Source: Caenorhabditis elegans (lineage: Eukaryota > Nematoda > Chromadorea > Rhabditida > Rhabditidae). Taken from it: 64,000 bases of DNA. Every line of letters begins with the position of its first letter. The first letter of the stretch is position 1. The notes below the pieces were generated by a model that saw nothing but the letters and a program-made list of their open reading frames with translations, was not told where the DNA came from and did not search any database. This document shows positions 8,110-20,576 of the stretch, one piece after another. The DNA lies in contig NC_003284.9 of NCBI RefSeq assembly GCF_000002985.6, forward strand, positions 1,426,001 to 1,490,000, read 5' to 3'. The position numbers and the translations under genes were made by a program.

Positions 8110-9286
8110 GTTCTACTACACCTCAGGTTTTCGTCTGAAATCGTGTTCAGAACATACAAACTAGAAATAATTACAAACATTGCATTTTTCTATAACATCT
8201 AATCATATTATAAAAAGTTTCCAAAAAAAAAATTTTGAAAAAAATTTTGAAAAATTTTGTAAGGGGGGACCATTTGGATTTTTTTTCAAAAATCAAAAAA
8301 AAAATTTTTTCAAAAATTATCAAATTTTTATCAGGTATTGTAGAAATATGTTGAATTGTTTGTTTCTATAAGTTTTTTTGCTAAGTTCGGTGCTTTCGAT
8401 AAGTCAAACCGACATTCCTTGGAGCTCTGAAAATTAAAACCTCCTGTATTAAAATGGATGTATCTAATTCTAGAGGCAAGATATCAAAAAGTTATCAACT
8501 ACAACGTTGTTAAGTTTAAAACAATAAACATATTTATAGTTGTAAGTATCTCTTCATCTTTATCGAGAACTGAGATATATTTAAGTACAGATCTAGAATA
8601 TTTTGGACTTCTTTTGAGGCTCATATGTCCACTGTCACTGAAGATAACTAAAAGGTACCAACTAACAAAATGTTTTTCACATGGTTGTAAACAACTTTCC
8701 TGTTGATGAAAATATTTTATTCTACGTGTCAAAGAAGCTAGAAGCTCTCAAGCCTTCTAGGTTCCTTTGATCCAACTTTACATTTTCTACCATTTCTTGG
8801 CAGAACATTCAGTGTGAACTCTCACACTAATAGAAAATATCCAACCTGTTACTTTCTATGTTTCCAACATGTTTTCAAAATTTTTTTCAACAATTTTTTT
8901 TCAACAATTTTCATCATAAGGGGGGACCCTTATGATCAAAATAATGATTTATCAAATTGGATGAAGACGGGCCATATTTAGAATTTTTATCGAAATTTCA
9001 TTCGAAACGGAAATATCTTACTTAGTGCTATTCGATCTATTTTTCAGCGTTTCAATACGTTTTTCAACACCAATAAATCATTTCAATTCAACGCATTATG
9101 AGTTTCATAGCAACGACACTCCGAAATAACCCTAGCGCGCCCTCTTTAGCGAAAATTTTATTCAATTTTTTTTTGCATTTTTTGCAATTTTTCTCGTTTT
9201 TTTTTCACGATTACCGCTTATTTTGCGTGATTTTGTGAGCTTTCCGCACACCATATTTTCTTTTTCACATTTTTTATAATTTGCAG
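8110..9286. other. No gene seen; low-complexity AT-rich DNA
   Basis: The stretch contains poly-A/T rich repeats (8220-8330) and a segment at 8458-8600 that resembles the outer part of the neighbouring hairpin element (GTTATCAACTACAACGTTG). At 9120-9140 there is a GC-richer stretch (CCTAGCGCGCCCTC) that may belong to the 5' region of the candidate gene that follows. Confidence 0.4.
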
Positions 9287-10010
9287 ATAAAAATCGAGAA
9301 AATCAACGAAAAGGATCCTTCAAAACGACGGAATAGGAAAAAGATGCCAAAAATCAGGTATTTTCAGAAATATTGAGAAACTCTGCGTCTATTCTTCTGT
9401 TAATTAATTATAATTGGTTTCTTATTCGAAAAATATAAATTTTTGTCACGAAAAAAGCGAGAAATAATCTTCGAATTCAGATATTTCGTCCCGACGCAAC
9501 TTCGCCGGCTTCGACGAGGAATCCTGCAGCGAGGGATACGATTATGAGCTGTTAAAGTGAGTTTTAAAGTTTTAAAATGTATTCTCCCGAAAGAAAAACC
9601 GTTAAACTAACTCTAAAGCATGATAATTTTTACAGGAGTGTCGCCGGCACCGACTCCGAACGAGAAAAGCTCCGACGACCGCAAACGAGAGCCGAAGGAA
9701 TCCGGAAAGCGAAGGTAATATTTTATTTTCAAATATCGATACTTGTTTCTAACGAGCGAAAATTTAGAATGTAATGTAATAATGATTAATCGAGCATTTA
9801 AAATTGAAAAAGAGGAAAATCGTAAATTTATCGATATATTTGTTCTCTATTTGAGATTTTTTCAGACCGAATTACGTTCAACGACACAAGATTGGAACTT
9901 CCTGCCCCACTCTTGAAGAGCACGCCGATTTCGAGGTTTTCGGATGGAGAAAGGCCGGAATTTTTTATAATTTTAATTATTTTCCATGTTTTTCCCCAAT
10001 TTTGTTCCAC
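9287..10010 (+). pseudogene. Unresolved multi-exon candidate gene or decayed gene
   Basis: Four segments have good exon borders: 9287-9357, 9481-9556, 9636-9714 and from 9866, each with a Caenorhabditis-type acceptor (TTTGCAG, ATTCAG, TTTACAG, TTTTTTCAG) and a GT donor. They are GC-richer than their surroundings, and single frames look protein-like: KINEKDPSKRRNRKKM in the first, NFAGFDEESCSEGYDYELL in the second, PTPNEKSSDDRKREPKESGK in the third, PNYVQRHKIGTSCPTLEEHA in the fourth. These best frames do not join in one phase, and I find no start codon. Either the structure is different from what I can draw or the gene is broken. Family not recognised. Confidence 0.35.
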
Positions 10011-10127
10011 TCCTCATTGTAACTAGCTTTTTGTTGTTCTCCTAATTTTTTTTAAAGTTTTTTTAAACTATTTTTTGTCTTGTTGTATCATAAATATTAT
10101 TTGTTAAGCAGTATTTTAGCTTTAATT

Positions 10128-10400
10128 GAGAAAAGTATGAAGCGCGGATGCCGGAATGTGGGGTTGAAATTTGGAACCGCGGTGACCCAAGAGTGACTGT
10201 GTGGTGAGCCGCGATGAATGAAGGGCGAGCCGCGGTGAACGAAGGGTGAACCGCTAGTGACAAGTCGATTGTTCTGCCGTCGCTCACCAGCGGTCGACAC
10301 TTCCCTCACCCTTCGCTCACCGCGCTTTACCTGTGTCCGCCAAAATACTATAAAAATTTTGCAAATTATATACAGTCCACGTAAAAATTTCAATCATTTC
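10128..10400 (+). repeat. Second copy of the GCGGTGAGCGA repeat, inverted
   Basis: 10140-10270 has repeated CCGCGGTGA/GAGCCGCGATGA units, and 10284-10340 carries the reverse complement (CTCACCCTTCGCTCACCGCGCTTTACCTGTGTCCGCC), matching the 7134-7165 segment. It continues into CAAATTATATACA, which is also found after the copy at 48100. The tRNA-like head is missing here. Confidence 0.6.
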
Positions 10401-10689
10401 ATTTTAATTAAAATTTCATTTTTGCGAAAATAAAATTTCCACGTGGAATTTTCATCATTTGTAAATCAGAAAATTACCAAGTTTTCGTTTCTGTGAAAAT
10501 TCTTTTTTCACGGGATTTCCAAGTTTTAACAAATTCTCCTATTGATTGTTGCAAAAACTGAGGAAAAAAAATTTTCCAATTTTCAAACGGTTTTTTCCAA
10601 ATTTTGGTACAATTTGTCATTTATTCCTTAGATTTTATAGCATGAAAGTTGGCCCAGCACCTAGAGCCCATACATGCATTCGTTTTCAG

Positions 10690-10745
10690 AAACTGCGCTC
10701 TTATGGAAAGCAGAGAAACGAGACCCCCGGGCGGAGCTAAATAAA
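10690..10745 (+). other. Possible terminal exon with poly(A) signal
   Basis: TTTTCAG ends at 10689 and is followed by an open 16-codon frame (KLRSYGKQRNETPGRS) with a stop at 10738-10740 and AAATAAAATG overlapping it. It could be the last exon of the unresolved gene at 9287-10010, but no phase-compatible join was found. Confidence 0.25.
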
Positions 10746-11039
10746 ATGTTTAAAAAGGGATTTTTGGCTTGTATTCTTCATTCTCCGTTTCTAAGACTAC
10801 TTGGTGCGTAGTCTCTTATATTTTTACTAAATTAAATTTCTAAAACTATTTTTGTTCAACCGTAAGTTTATTCAAATGGGAATAAGTTTATCTGAACATA
10901 TCATATTTTAGAGTCGGATGCAAAAAACTGATATGATTTCATGCTTCTCAATGTACAAGGCTATCATCAAGAACGTAATGCCATATGTTTATTTATAATT
11001 TTTGAATAAATGCTTTTTATATTACGAGTATTCATATAA

Positions 11040-11420
11040 CAGCTTCAGATAAAATTTATGAGAGCTCATTTTGAGCTCAGAACAGATATATGCTCTGGGA
11101 GCAGTCTGCCACGAAAGCATGGAAAGTGTAGGGCTCTCAGGAGCTTATTCAGCCAAGTTCTCTTGCCCATATAAAATTGCGCAGAATCTGCTAGAGCTCA
11201 TTCAGAGCTCAAATCAAAGTGCTCATAGGAGCTCATCGAGCCATGTCTTCGCTTCTCTGTGTCTCTGCCAAGTCTTCTTGTCTAAATGGAAATTGCGCAG
11301 GGAGGCTGGGTATGAGGACACTGGAAACGTTATGTATGTATTGCATTACATTTTGCGAGATTTGGCGGCACTACTTGAATACTCCCACAGTGTAGGGGGT
11401 ACAAAAACAAAAAGCATGTA
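11040..11420. repeat. GAGCTC-rich repeat block
   Basis: GAGCTCA recurs at about 11063, 11075, 11196, 11206 and 11230 within a GC-richer island that stays open for 116 codons on the plus strand. I take it as an internal repeat of a mobile element, not a gene, because the frame has no ATG context, intron or family. It also contains the TTGCGCAGGGAG motif at 11293-11304. Confidence 0.4.
11293..11304 (+). promoter_or_regulatory. Near-match to the X dosage-compensation (MEX/rex) motif
   Basis: TTGCGCAGGGAG differs at one base from the 12-bp consensus TCGCGCAGGGAG that I recall for recruitment of the C. elegans dosage compensation complex to X. It keeps the GCGCAGGGAG core. Function is inference; a single site alone is weak evidence. 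Confidence 0.4.
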
Positions 11421-11599
11421 AAGAAAGCATGCTCAACAGAGGATTGAAAAAGCGGTAAAAATTTCTAAATCGAGTTAGTCCAACTACTGGATTCTAATAG
11501 CATTTAAAATACACAGCAAAATATTATGGAATCTACATACAGTACAACTGTACAACAACTGTACAACAACTGTACAACAGTACAACTTATGATTTTTTT

Positions 11600-11800
11600 T
11601 TTTGACAAACTCTACAAATTCCACGTGGTGTCAAAGTGTCTCCTTTTGGTTTGATCTCCAAGAAATACGGGAGAAGAGACGCAGACTTTTCAACCGGTTT
11701 TGCATGGTTAAGAATGTGTTGACGTCACGTTTTCCTGTGAGAAAAATCCCGCATTTTTGTAGATCAAACCGCAATGAGATTAGCCTGACATCACGTGACA
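11600..11800. repeat. Copy 1 of the GTAGATCAAACC palindromic dispersed repeat
   Basis: The segment reads CACGTGGTGTCAAAGTGTCTCC, GGTTTGATCTCC, GGGAGAAGAGACGCAGA, CGCATGGTTAAGAA, TGACGTCACG, CCCGCATTTTTGTAGATCAA. The same order of blocks occurs at 55264-55450, 57355-57600 and at the right edge of the window. It is a common Caenorhabditis inverted repeat with no coding capacity. Confidence 0.8.
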
Positions 11801-12049
11801 TTCCAAATTCAGCCTGGCGCTTCTTTTACAAATTGAGACGTTGCAAGGTCCCTCTGAAAACTTTAACATTTGAGTACCGTCCCAAAATCATATCCCCGCT
11901 TTTTCTTCATCCATCTTGCAAGGTGAAACGTTTAGTATTCCGGCAAACAGCTCAAAATCACAGGATGAAGTCTATGAGCTCTTGCCAACAGCTTCGGACA
12001 CCCTGGAGAACATTCAATAAGCCTAGAGTGTCAAAAGAAACAGAGTAAC

Positions 12050-13361
12050 ACAATGTGAGAGATTCTAAAATTAGAAGAAAAAACACAGGCGGGGCCAATG
12101 ACAAGTATAAAACGGAAATTCTACTCCAAATTCTTCAACTCCCATATTTCATTGACTACTTGGTTGTGTGGTCTTTTCTATTATTTCCAACTTTATTTTT
12201 CATTTGAAAAAAAAACATTTTGTGTTCATGAGTAAGATAATTTAAATAAAAACCTGTTTTTAAAATAATTATTTAATTGTTTCAGAGACAACTGGAAACA
12301 AATCAACGCGCGTGCATGTCTATATTGGAGGTGATTTTTATTTTTCCTTTTTCGTAATCCATAACCAACTTTCTTGTTCTTTGTTATTTTTAAAATACAT
12401 TTTTTCTAGTTTTTATATTTTATATTTGAGAGTTTGGATATATTCTTACGAATAATAGGTTTCAAAACAGAGAAGAAAGCCAAAAGATCTCATGTCAAAA
12501 ATATCACAATCAGGCTCTGGGTTTAGAAATGGATAGCAACGATTCAGGTTTCAGGTTTTCAAAAGTTTTGGGGTTGGGTCAAATAGGCCAGAAAAAACCC
12601 AGCCAGAAAAAACTAAATTCAGAAAATATTTTTGGCTTCAAAATTTACAAATGCCATAAATCAATTTTTGTGGTTTATGATAAATGGCTAACACAAATAA
12701 GTACATTTTTTCATGTTGAAAAAATTACATAGGTTTCCGTACTACTTGGCTGAGTAGAACCAATATAAGTGTAAAAAGTTCACCGGAAAAGCCCAGCGCT
12801 ACTTGAAAACTTAATTTGACAATCTACCTGTGATAAAACTTACTGCAAAACTTGTGGCTCAAAAAATATTTCAGAATTTTTCTAAGTTGAAAAGTATGTA
12901 TACTCTCGATGCACCGTACTCACAGAAAAGTTTTTGTTTTAATTTTTGAAAAGCTGATGTTCTTTTCTTTATTCGATTTTGGTCCCACTTTCCAAAGCTA
13001 TTTGAATATTTTTTGTTGAAAACCCCTCGACATTTTCTCACGTGCTGCTCTCAATCTCTAAATCCATACTGCTCCATACCCTCCCTTTCAAATCTTCATA
13101 TAGCCAATATTTTGTGGCTGGTCACATGCATTAAGCTCAGAGCTCTGCCGAGCACATTGACCAACCGACCAACAATCGTTTCCTTGACGACGGGCACCAG
13201 CTCACACATTTGCTCGGGTTGCTCATGTGACGCCCAGAGATAATAAAAATAAATATGCGGTTTAAAAAAATTCCAATAGATTTATGCACTTTACGCAATC
13301 AATACCCGAAAGATTTTCACAGAAGTATAATAAAATAAATAAATATTGATAAAACCCTAAT
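12050..13361. other. No supported gene; 3' flank of sedl-1
   Basis: The interval is AT-rich and unstructured. The only coding-like piece is on the minus strand between 13240 and 13110, where a frame including MCELVPVVKETIVGRLVNVL is open, directly downstream of the sedl-1 3' region. It lacks an acceptor and a family and may be a gene remnant. Confidence 0.35.
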
Positions 13362-14248
13362 TCAAGACAAATATTTCCGGCCGTAGAGTGTCGCCTTTTG
13401 CTCAAACGCCGGCGACTCAATGACGTCATCAATTTCGTAGAACGGATTCATGGCGTGCTTGATGTAGGTCTCGTACATCTCCTAAAAAATTGAGCTTTTA
13501 GTCAGTTGTCGGGCATTTTCAGAATGTTTTTTACCTGGAAAAATTGCTTGATTCCCTCGTCGGCGCGATGTGTGTGAAGCATGATGAAGCGGATGCGGCT
13601 GGCGGTGACGAACGCGCTCACGTACCACTCGTTGAACTTGTCGACCATCTGAAATTTAGAACTTTAAGTTGACATTGAGGGTAGCAATTGCCTTCTGATT
13701 TTTCTTCTGAAGTTTCTGATTTTTTCCGCTCTAACTACAGAAGCTGAAAATTCGCTAAAAGCTCCCGGCACTGACCAGAACTATCATGCACGTAAACTAA
13801 CTGGGTTGACAATTTTCTCTCTACACTGACAAAGATTTTCCAGCTCAGGGCTTTCCAGCATTGACTGGACTATCATATTCAGAAATCAACTGGGCTGATG
13901 ATACCCTCTCAGCTTTGACCTAAATTTTCCAACACTGATCACGTTCTGTTCATAAAATTTTCAGTTTTCAATTGCATCCGCACTGACCAAAACCTTCTCA
14001 GCACTGACCAAAACCTAGTCAGCACTGACAAAAACACATTTCCACCCGACACTCACCTTGAGGTACATCTGAGAAGTGGTCAGTGCGTGCTCGTCGACAA
14101 TATCCAGCGCGGCGTGACCAATGTAGTGATTGAGATGCCGAGTGCCTTCCGACTCCTTCGTCTTCTTCTCGCCGACCGGGAAGTCCATCTCGAAGATCGG
14201 CTGGTCGCAGTGTCCAATGATCGCAAAGTAGAACTCCTTGGTTGCCAT
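13362..14248 (-). CDS. sedl-1: Sedlin / TRAPPC2 orthologue, TRAPP complex subunit
   Basis: Exons 14248-14057, 13648-13535 and 13481-13362 join in phase 0 to a 141-residue protein, the usual sedlin length. Landmarks are [18 protein letters not shown] at the start, [32 protein letters not shown] opening exon 2, RIRFIMLH, and [19 protein letters not shown] near the end. Sedlin is a longin-fold subunit of the TRAPP complexes that tether vesicles at ER exit sites and Golgi and act as Rab exchange factors. The start is preceded by TTTTCAG 13 nt upstream (acceptor ending at 14262), a trans-splice site. The gene lies about 380 bp behind the zfp-3 stop on the same strand, with an AATAAA in between, which fits a second gene of an operon. 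Intron 1 contains several CACTGACC repeats. Confidence 0.95.
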
Positions 14249-14558
14249 TTTGCCGGAGACGCTGAAAATCAGATTGGCTGAATTATTACTTCTGAAATTA
14301 AAAGGGGAGAAGTAGATCACAGAAGAAAACTGCCAACATTTTTAAAATAAAGTTTTCGAGTATTTATATTATGAAAAAGTTTTATTGAAAACAAACATCA
14401 AAAAAGTTCTCCAGAGACATATTCTACAAAGAAACAGAAAGAAGGATTCCAAAAATCACAGCTGCAAGATAAGGCTTGATACATGATAACTAATGAGAGC
14501 GGAAAGAGAAAAATACCCAAAAAAAAACAATATATTACGGGTTGGAAAAAGAACTAAT

Positions 14559-14569
14559 GGGGGGGGGGG
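14559..14569 (+). repeat. Poly-G tract (11 G)
   Basis: An uninterrupted G run in the 3' region of zfp-3. Such monoG tracts are known C. elegans hot spots for deletion when the DOG-1/FANCJ helicase is missing. Confidence 0.9.
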
Positions 14570-14630
14570 TCAGAAATGTGACTAGAAATGTGGAAAATGC
14601 AATTTAATTTAATTTTTTTTTCTTCCGCCA

Positions 14631-17600
14631 CTAAGCTTGGCTCATCTCATCGTGATCCGCTTGCTGATCAAAGCGAGAGCGGAACGTCCGGCGAGGTGGC
14701 TGCTCGTCAAATCGATTTCTCCTCGGTGGCCGTTGATCCATATCCTGGCCTGGAGCATCATCTTCTCCCTGTCTATCAAACCTACTGACACGGGCTCTCT
14801 TAGTCGGAACGGGATCCTGATACTGGGATCCATGTGCATTTGGGGATCCTAGATGACCGCCATCATCATTGTACGCTGGCTTCTGGTCGAATCTCGAGTT
14901 GTTCCGAGGAGCAAAGCCTCCACGAGCATATCGTGCTCCACGGAATCCTTCAGTGTCGCCAAATCGGCCACGGTTTCCGCCTGCATTGTCTCTAAAGTCG
15001 CGGTCGTGGTGGTTGTTGTAGTTGTTGCGATTGTTGTAGCCTCCACGGAATCCGCGGCCTCGGCCACCTCGGAAGTTGTCGTGGTGATGATTTGGACCGC
15101 GTGGTGGGAGCTCTGCCATCTTTTGACGTCTCTGAAAAAGAAATAAGTAAGAATGGAAAAAAAATAGCTTCAAACTGCCACTTACCATCTCCTCGTCATG
15201 AATAAATCTGCACTGATCTCCCCGATTACATCCACCCGGGCGGCTGATAAAGTAGACACATGGCTCTGGAATCTTCCAGCCGGATTGAGTCCATCCTTCC
15301 GAGTTGCGAGAGTCCTGGCGACGCTCCTGAGCCATCATCTCTGGAGTTGCAAATGTTGCCTGAAATTTTAGACTGTTGCTAATGTATAAATAAGGAGGAC
15401 TTGGACCAGCGTCGTGTAAAAGTGGGCCGATACCGGGCCTGTCCCGTTTTTGAAGTAAGCTTCCATGGGCCCACACATTTTTAAAGCGGGTCGGACCATT
15501 TCAAGCAATTCCAGCCCGTTTTTAAAAGCGAAAAAAACTCACGACATATCCATCCATTGGATAATCTTGCGGCACTTCTTCACTTGCATACGTGTTCCCC
15601 TGCTGGAGCATCATCTGCTGAGCAGTCTGCATTGCAGCCGCCAGTGGATCAACCGGCGGTGGAGCTGAAGTCGTCGGCGAAGGAGTCTCATCCGACGAGA
15701 CGAACCCCTTCTTCTTGAGCTGGTTGAGCATCTCCTTGAGGTTCGATGGAAGCTCGAATCTGCTGGCAGGCTGGGCTGCTGGAGCTGGCTCCGGGGTCTC
15801 CGGGACAGAGGTGGTGGCCGTGTAGTAGTTGGTGACCGGTTCCGTTTCCTGGAACACTTGCTGGATGTGTGGAGTCGGCGTCTGGTGGGCTGATTGCTGC
15901 TGCTGCTGCTGTGCGTACATCGGACGTCGAGGGTTCTCCGGGCGTTGGCTATGGTAGAGTGGCAACGTGTGGAATCCCTGGTTCGGCTTGACCTGAAGCA
16001 GCAAATCTTGTGGACGAACACGTGGCGGACGGCCCGGAAGTGGCAAATCGCGGATAGTGGCGAGAGTGGTGGGCTCCGATGGAACACTGACGGTTGGGAT
16101 GATGGTCGGCGTGTAGTTGGCACGGTCGACAGCTGCCTGCTCGTTAAGCGCTGGGTTGTCCTCGAGTTGGCACATTCTGGAAACGCAAAAAATTTAAAAA
16201 ATTTTTATTACAGGTCAATATATGCCTAAAAACTTACCCAAACATGGCCCCTCTCATAATTCCTTCCTCTTCGATACGTCTTTCTTCCCGTAGGCCCGAC
16301 TCTGACATTTCACTGCGCGCCGGTTTGGACCGCTTCACCGGCACCAGCGACCACTCGACATCCTCAAAAACTTCCATCTCCTGGCCAAACGCGGCGGCCT
16401 CATTTCGCTCCGAACACCGATAGTCGGCAACATTCGAGTGGACTGAAAGAAGAGGCGCATTAGTTTTAGTGGTAGGCTCTAGTGGCGGCGTACTTGCTGC
16501 AATACGTTCAATTTCCTTAACATGCACCAGTGGAAGACCTCGCGTGTCGGCGAAGATGAGGCGACGGGTGCCACGCTGATTGAGGTTGGAGATAGCTGGA
16601 CCACGGAGAATTCCACGGTTTGGCTTCTGAAAATACTTGAGGGCGATTAGTAATAGTTTTTGCTTGTTTTCAAGAAAGTAGCTGGATCAGAGCTTGCTTG
16701 TTCTAAAAAGCCATAATTTTGGGCTCGAAATTCATTTGTAGAATTTTTTTTCCGAACTGTCCAGTACCATGGACGAATTGGCGCGCAATTACACTCAATT
16801 TTAAAAGGTAAATTTTCCAAAATTCTAACACCGCCTCATTGAAGCAAATGCGCTCTACCGAAACTGAGCAAGTTTGGTTGTCAAATTCCCGTTGAACGAT
16901 TTCTCAAAGAGCGGGATCAGAGCACGCTTGCTCCAATAAACCATAAATTTTGAGCTCGAAATTCATTTGTAGAATTTTTGCCCGAACTGTCCAGTACCAA
17001 GGCACACAACTCTGCTCAATTTTAAAAGATAAAATTTCAATTTTCCTAGCAGTCGGCGTTTCCAACAGTCTAGCACAGTCTCATTGAAAAAATGCAGATG
17101 CGCTCTACCGCCACAAAGCAATTTTAGTTGTCAAATTCCTTTTTTAACCTACCAATTTCAGTGCGGCAAGTCCCGCATCCTCTCCATCATCTGTGGCGTG
17201 TCGTTTTCCTGAATAAATCGCCGTCGGCACCGCTGCTGCTGCGGCAACTGCTTCCGGCTTCGGTTTTCGCTTCACAATCCGGATTCCTGGGTTGGATGGC
17301 GAGTAGGAGACTGAGCCTGAAAATATTGATTGGTATTATTGAGATTTTCTGGAATTTTGAAAAAAAAAATTAAAGTATTCAAACAAACTTGGCATCAAGA
17401 CTGAAATGTGCTCTTTCTGAAACGGTATGGGTACGGGGCAGGGGAGACGGGGAAATGGGAACAATTTTGTAAAAGTTTTGAGGCGTTTTAAGGGGTTCCC
17501 ATTCAAATTGCAAGAAAAAAATCAATAGCGCTAGATTACGTCACCTAGAAATTCCACGTGTTGAAACATCCGTCGAGGTATAAAATTGTCATTTTTTCGA

Positions 17601-20576
17601 GTTTATGAGCGTCTTTTATTCCGTGTTTTGAATTTTTATCCAAAAATTTTTATAGTCCAAACTTTTTCGCGGCAATCTTTTTATTGATTTCCTTATCAAT
17701 TTTTTAAAGTAGCATCGTTTTTTTTCCAAAAAATTCCAATTTGTGCGCAATAACTCACAAGGCATATTCCACGGTTTATTCCAAAAATAGAGCGTACTTG
17801 TTCATTATTGTGAATTTAAGTTTTGGCCTACAAGGGGATACCAATAGGAAAATTATCTCACCGAGTTTTGCAATTTATCGATTTTTAAAAAATGTTTTGA
17901 GTAAAAACAAAAGAATCGTCGTAAAATTTAATACAAAAATTGACAACTGAAACGGCTCTTCATCGGAAACCTCGAAACATTTCAATTTGCAAGCAATTTT
18001 CTCTAAAACATTTCTACTAGTAGTAAGTACAGAAATCAGATTTTTGGGAGATCAAAATTTCAAGATTACAACGTTTTAAGCCACTACAAATTTGGAAAAG
18101 TCACATTTCTTTGCGAAAAATAAGTAAGTGTTCTTCAGAATTCATAACGCCTAACCTATCCGACTATTACAAAAATTCAGACCATAAATATTAATTTTTT
18201 ACATTTTCTCAATCGCTGAGCATTCTAGACATTTTCAAAATTCTAGACATCCTTCAAAAATGATCTACTCAAACTTTTCTTTCAAATTCCCAATCAAAAA
18301 TGTTCAATTTATCGATTTCCGCATTCAAAAACGTCCACGGGCGGCAATTTTTCCAAAATTTCAGCCCGTGCACTTCTGATGATTTTTCTGGAATTTCATA
18401 TATCTTTCATATATATCTTCTCCGCCATTTTGCTCGGCTCTGCAAACGAAACCACTGTAGAATATTCCATATGAAGCTGAGAGCATCTGCAAAAAAACTC
18501 CGGACGCACAAAAAAATAGAAAAAAAGAAGAAATCAGAAACATAGAAAAAACATGGAGAACAACTTATTGGGGAGTCTGAAAAGTGATGGGGATTCACAA
18601 TTGAGAAGAGGCTTCCATAAGAGTGACCATAGTTCCCGGGTATCCATAGTCTTTTTTTAATAATAAATCTCGGTTTTTGTCCGCTTTTAAAATTACATTT
18701 TCCCATTTTTCCAAGACCTTTCAAAATTTTGCTAAAGTTCTGGAGAGTTCTATAATTCATTAAAATGTGAATAGTCGTATCTACGCTACATAGAAATAGG
18801 GGCTGGGAAAGTGGGAATCGGCGGGTGGGAAGAGCACATCTCCATCTCATTCCCAAGTGTCGGAGCTTCCATGTACCTGAAATGTGATGTTAGGATACAA
18901 ATTCTAAAGAGTTTTCCACCTACCTCCATATTTCTGCCGCGTTGTCTGATCCTCGGGCTTCACTGGAGTCGTCTTCGATGTGGATGGCGCGGTGAGTGGT
19001 GTCGGTACGTAGACTGCTGAAAATTTGAAATTTAAAATTGAATTTGAACTGCCTATTGGAAATTATTAGAATATATTCAAGGAAGATTCAAATTTTCTTG
19101 TATTTTTAGAGTATTTTTTATCTAGAATATCTGGAATCTAGCAGTTTCTTGAAAAAATATCCACCGAGAAAAATGTCGGAACGTAAGAAATATGTCCAGA
19201 AGTATAACAATTGTTCAAAAAATTCAAAAGCTATCAGATACATGGAACAAAATTTGCCAGATTGATTCCGGTCTACTCAAAAACTCGGTCAACTTCCAGA
19301 ACTTACCCGTACTTGCCAAAAAAGCTCCAGTGAGTGAGCAAAAGTCTGCAGCTCTTACTGAAGATATAGAACTTCCCTAAAAATGCCAGAAATCTGCAGA
19401 AAGTTAACAGAAAGTATTCAAAAGCCTTCCACATTTTCTTCAAATCCCATAATTTTTCTAGACTTTTCCAAACTTCTAGAAATGTTTTCGAAAACTGTAC
19501 AACCCTTCAGAACTTGGCACAACTTGCCAGATATTTTCCATGCATTCTTATGTCTTTGTGAACTTTGAATGAATTTGCCGTAATCTTGCCCGATCATCAC
19601 AAAACTTCCAAAATTCTCCAAAAGACCTCAGATCTGTTCAGGACATTTCTGAAATATTAAAAGTAGTCGCAAGTTTCAATCTAGTTTCAAAAAGCACCAT
19701 AGACCCCCAAAGTTTAAAACGAAAAATTCCAGCTGTACTAAAATAGTCGGATTCAATTTTTCCAGCATTCTACTAGAGGATAGAAAAAAAAATAGGCCAC
19801 AGCTTCAGCATAGTCAGCAAGTTGTTCGAAATCAGGCCGTTATCACTTTGTAATAATTGTTTCCCTATCCCTTTTTCTCGCGGAACCAGGACACATCTTA
19901 TCTTCTCTATAGAAAATACGTAGTCACTGTTCTCAACTTGAAATTAGGCCCAAAGAGGGAAAAAGAGAAGAGCGAGAGCCTATCCTAAATGACTTAAGCT
20001 TCTGAGCCTTGAAGTGAAAGCCTAATAATCCAAGAAACATAGCTGGTTCCTGCTAGGTAGAAGCTTGAAGTTTTCCTGCTGGTCCCATATAGCCAAAGTT
20101 GAAGTCCAAGTCCAAGTATCTTGACTTCTGGATTCTACTGCTCTCAGCACGTCAGAGGTGCTCCAAGATGCCGAGGGCACTTCAGAACCTGAAAATTCGT
20201 GTCCAAAGCCCGGTCATCCCTTTCTGGGTATCCGACCACATCTGGGGCATTTCTGTTCCTCACATTATTTTCCTTCATATTGTGCGGTTAAAACAGAACT
20301 CTTTATTTCAATTGTCTCTCTGAAAACGGTTTTTTCTTTTTCGCCAACCCGGAACTGTGTCACAAAGAAAAATGAAAGTGCTTGATATCAAGATTCGAGA
20401 TCGAAGAAATAGGATGAAGTGGAGAAGAAAATAAGGAACTTGCAAATTAGAATTCAAATTCAAAAATAGTAGAATTCCGATGACTTACCCGGAGAGTCGA
20501 TGGAGGTGTTCGGGGATCCCACTGCTGGCAGGAAGGCGCCGTCCATTGTCTTGGTCGGGGTGTAGACGTCGGCCAT
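14631..20576 (-). CDS. zfp-3: CCCH zinc-finger, RGG-rich nuclear RNA-binding protein (ZFP-3-like, ZC3H4/ZC3H6 type)
   Basis: Seven exons join without a phase break: 20576-20489, 19016-18924, 17316-17153, 16626-16238, 16176-15543, 15359-15186 and 15131-14631, giving 680 residues from MADVYTP. The N-terminal part is Pro/Ser/Thr-rich with a nuclear-type basic patch (IVKRKPKPEA). Exon 4 has RGILRGPAISNLNQRG. Exon 5 is Pro/Gln-rich with a QQQQQQ run and a helix LKEMLNQLKKKG. Exon 6 holds one CCCH finger (C-x9-C-x5-C-x3-H in CVYFISRPGGCNRGDQCRFIH). Exon 7 is RGG/Asn/Asp-rich and ends in repeats of RSRFDQQ/RNRFDEQPPRR type. This is the layout of the Suppressor-of-sable/ZC3H4 group, which limits non-productive transcription; that role is inferred. 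An in-frame Ser/Arg extension upstream of the chosen ATG (to about 20644, acceptor TTTCCAG) could be translated in another isoform. The gene name is recall. Confidence 0.88.
16671..17150. repeat. ~235-bp direct tandem duplication in a zfp-3 intron
   Basis: 16675-16890 and 16910-17145 share the same block order: GGATCAGAGC, CTTGCT, GCTCGAAATTCATTTGTAGA, GAACTGTCCAGTACCA, CTCAATTTTAAAAG, CTCATTGAA, GCGCTCTACCG, GTTGTCAAATTCC. Identity is roughly 80-85 % by eye. The duplication lies entirely between exons 4 and 3. Confidence 0.8.

Noticed and set aside
11602-12048. 148-codon plus-strand ORF
   Set aside because: It starts inside the GTAGATC palindromic repeat and has no family, ATG context or splice partner.
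15611-16123. 170-codon minus-strand Arg/Ser-rich ORF
   Set aside because: Alternative frame of zfp-3 exon 5; the ZFP-3 frame continues across all splice sites and this one does not.
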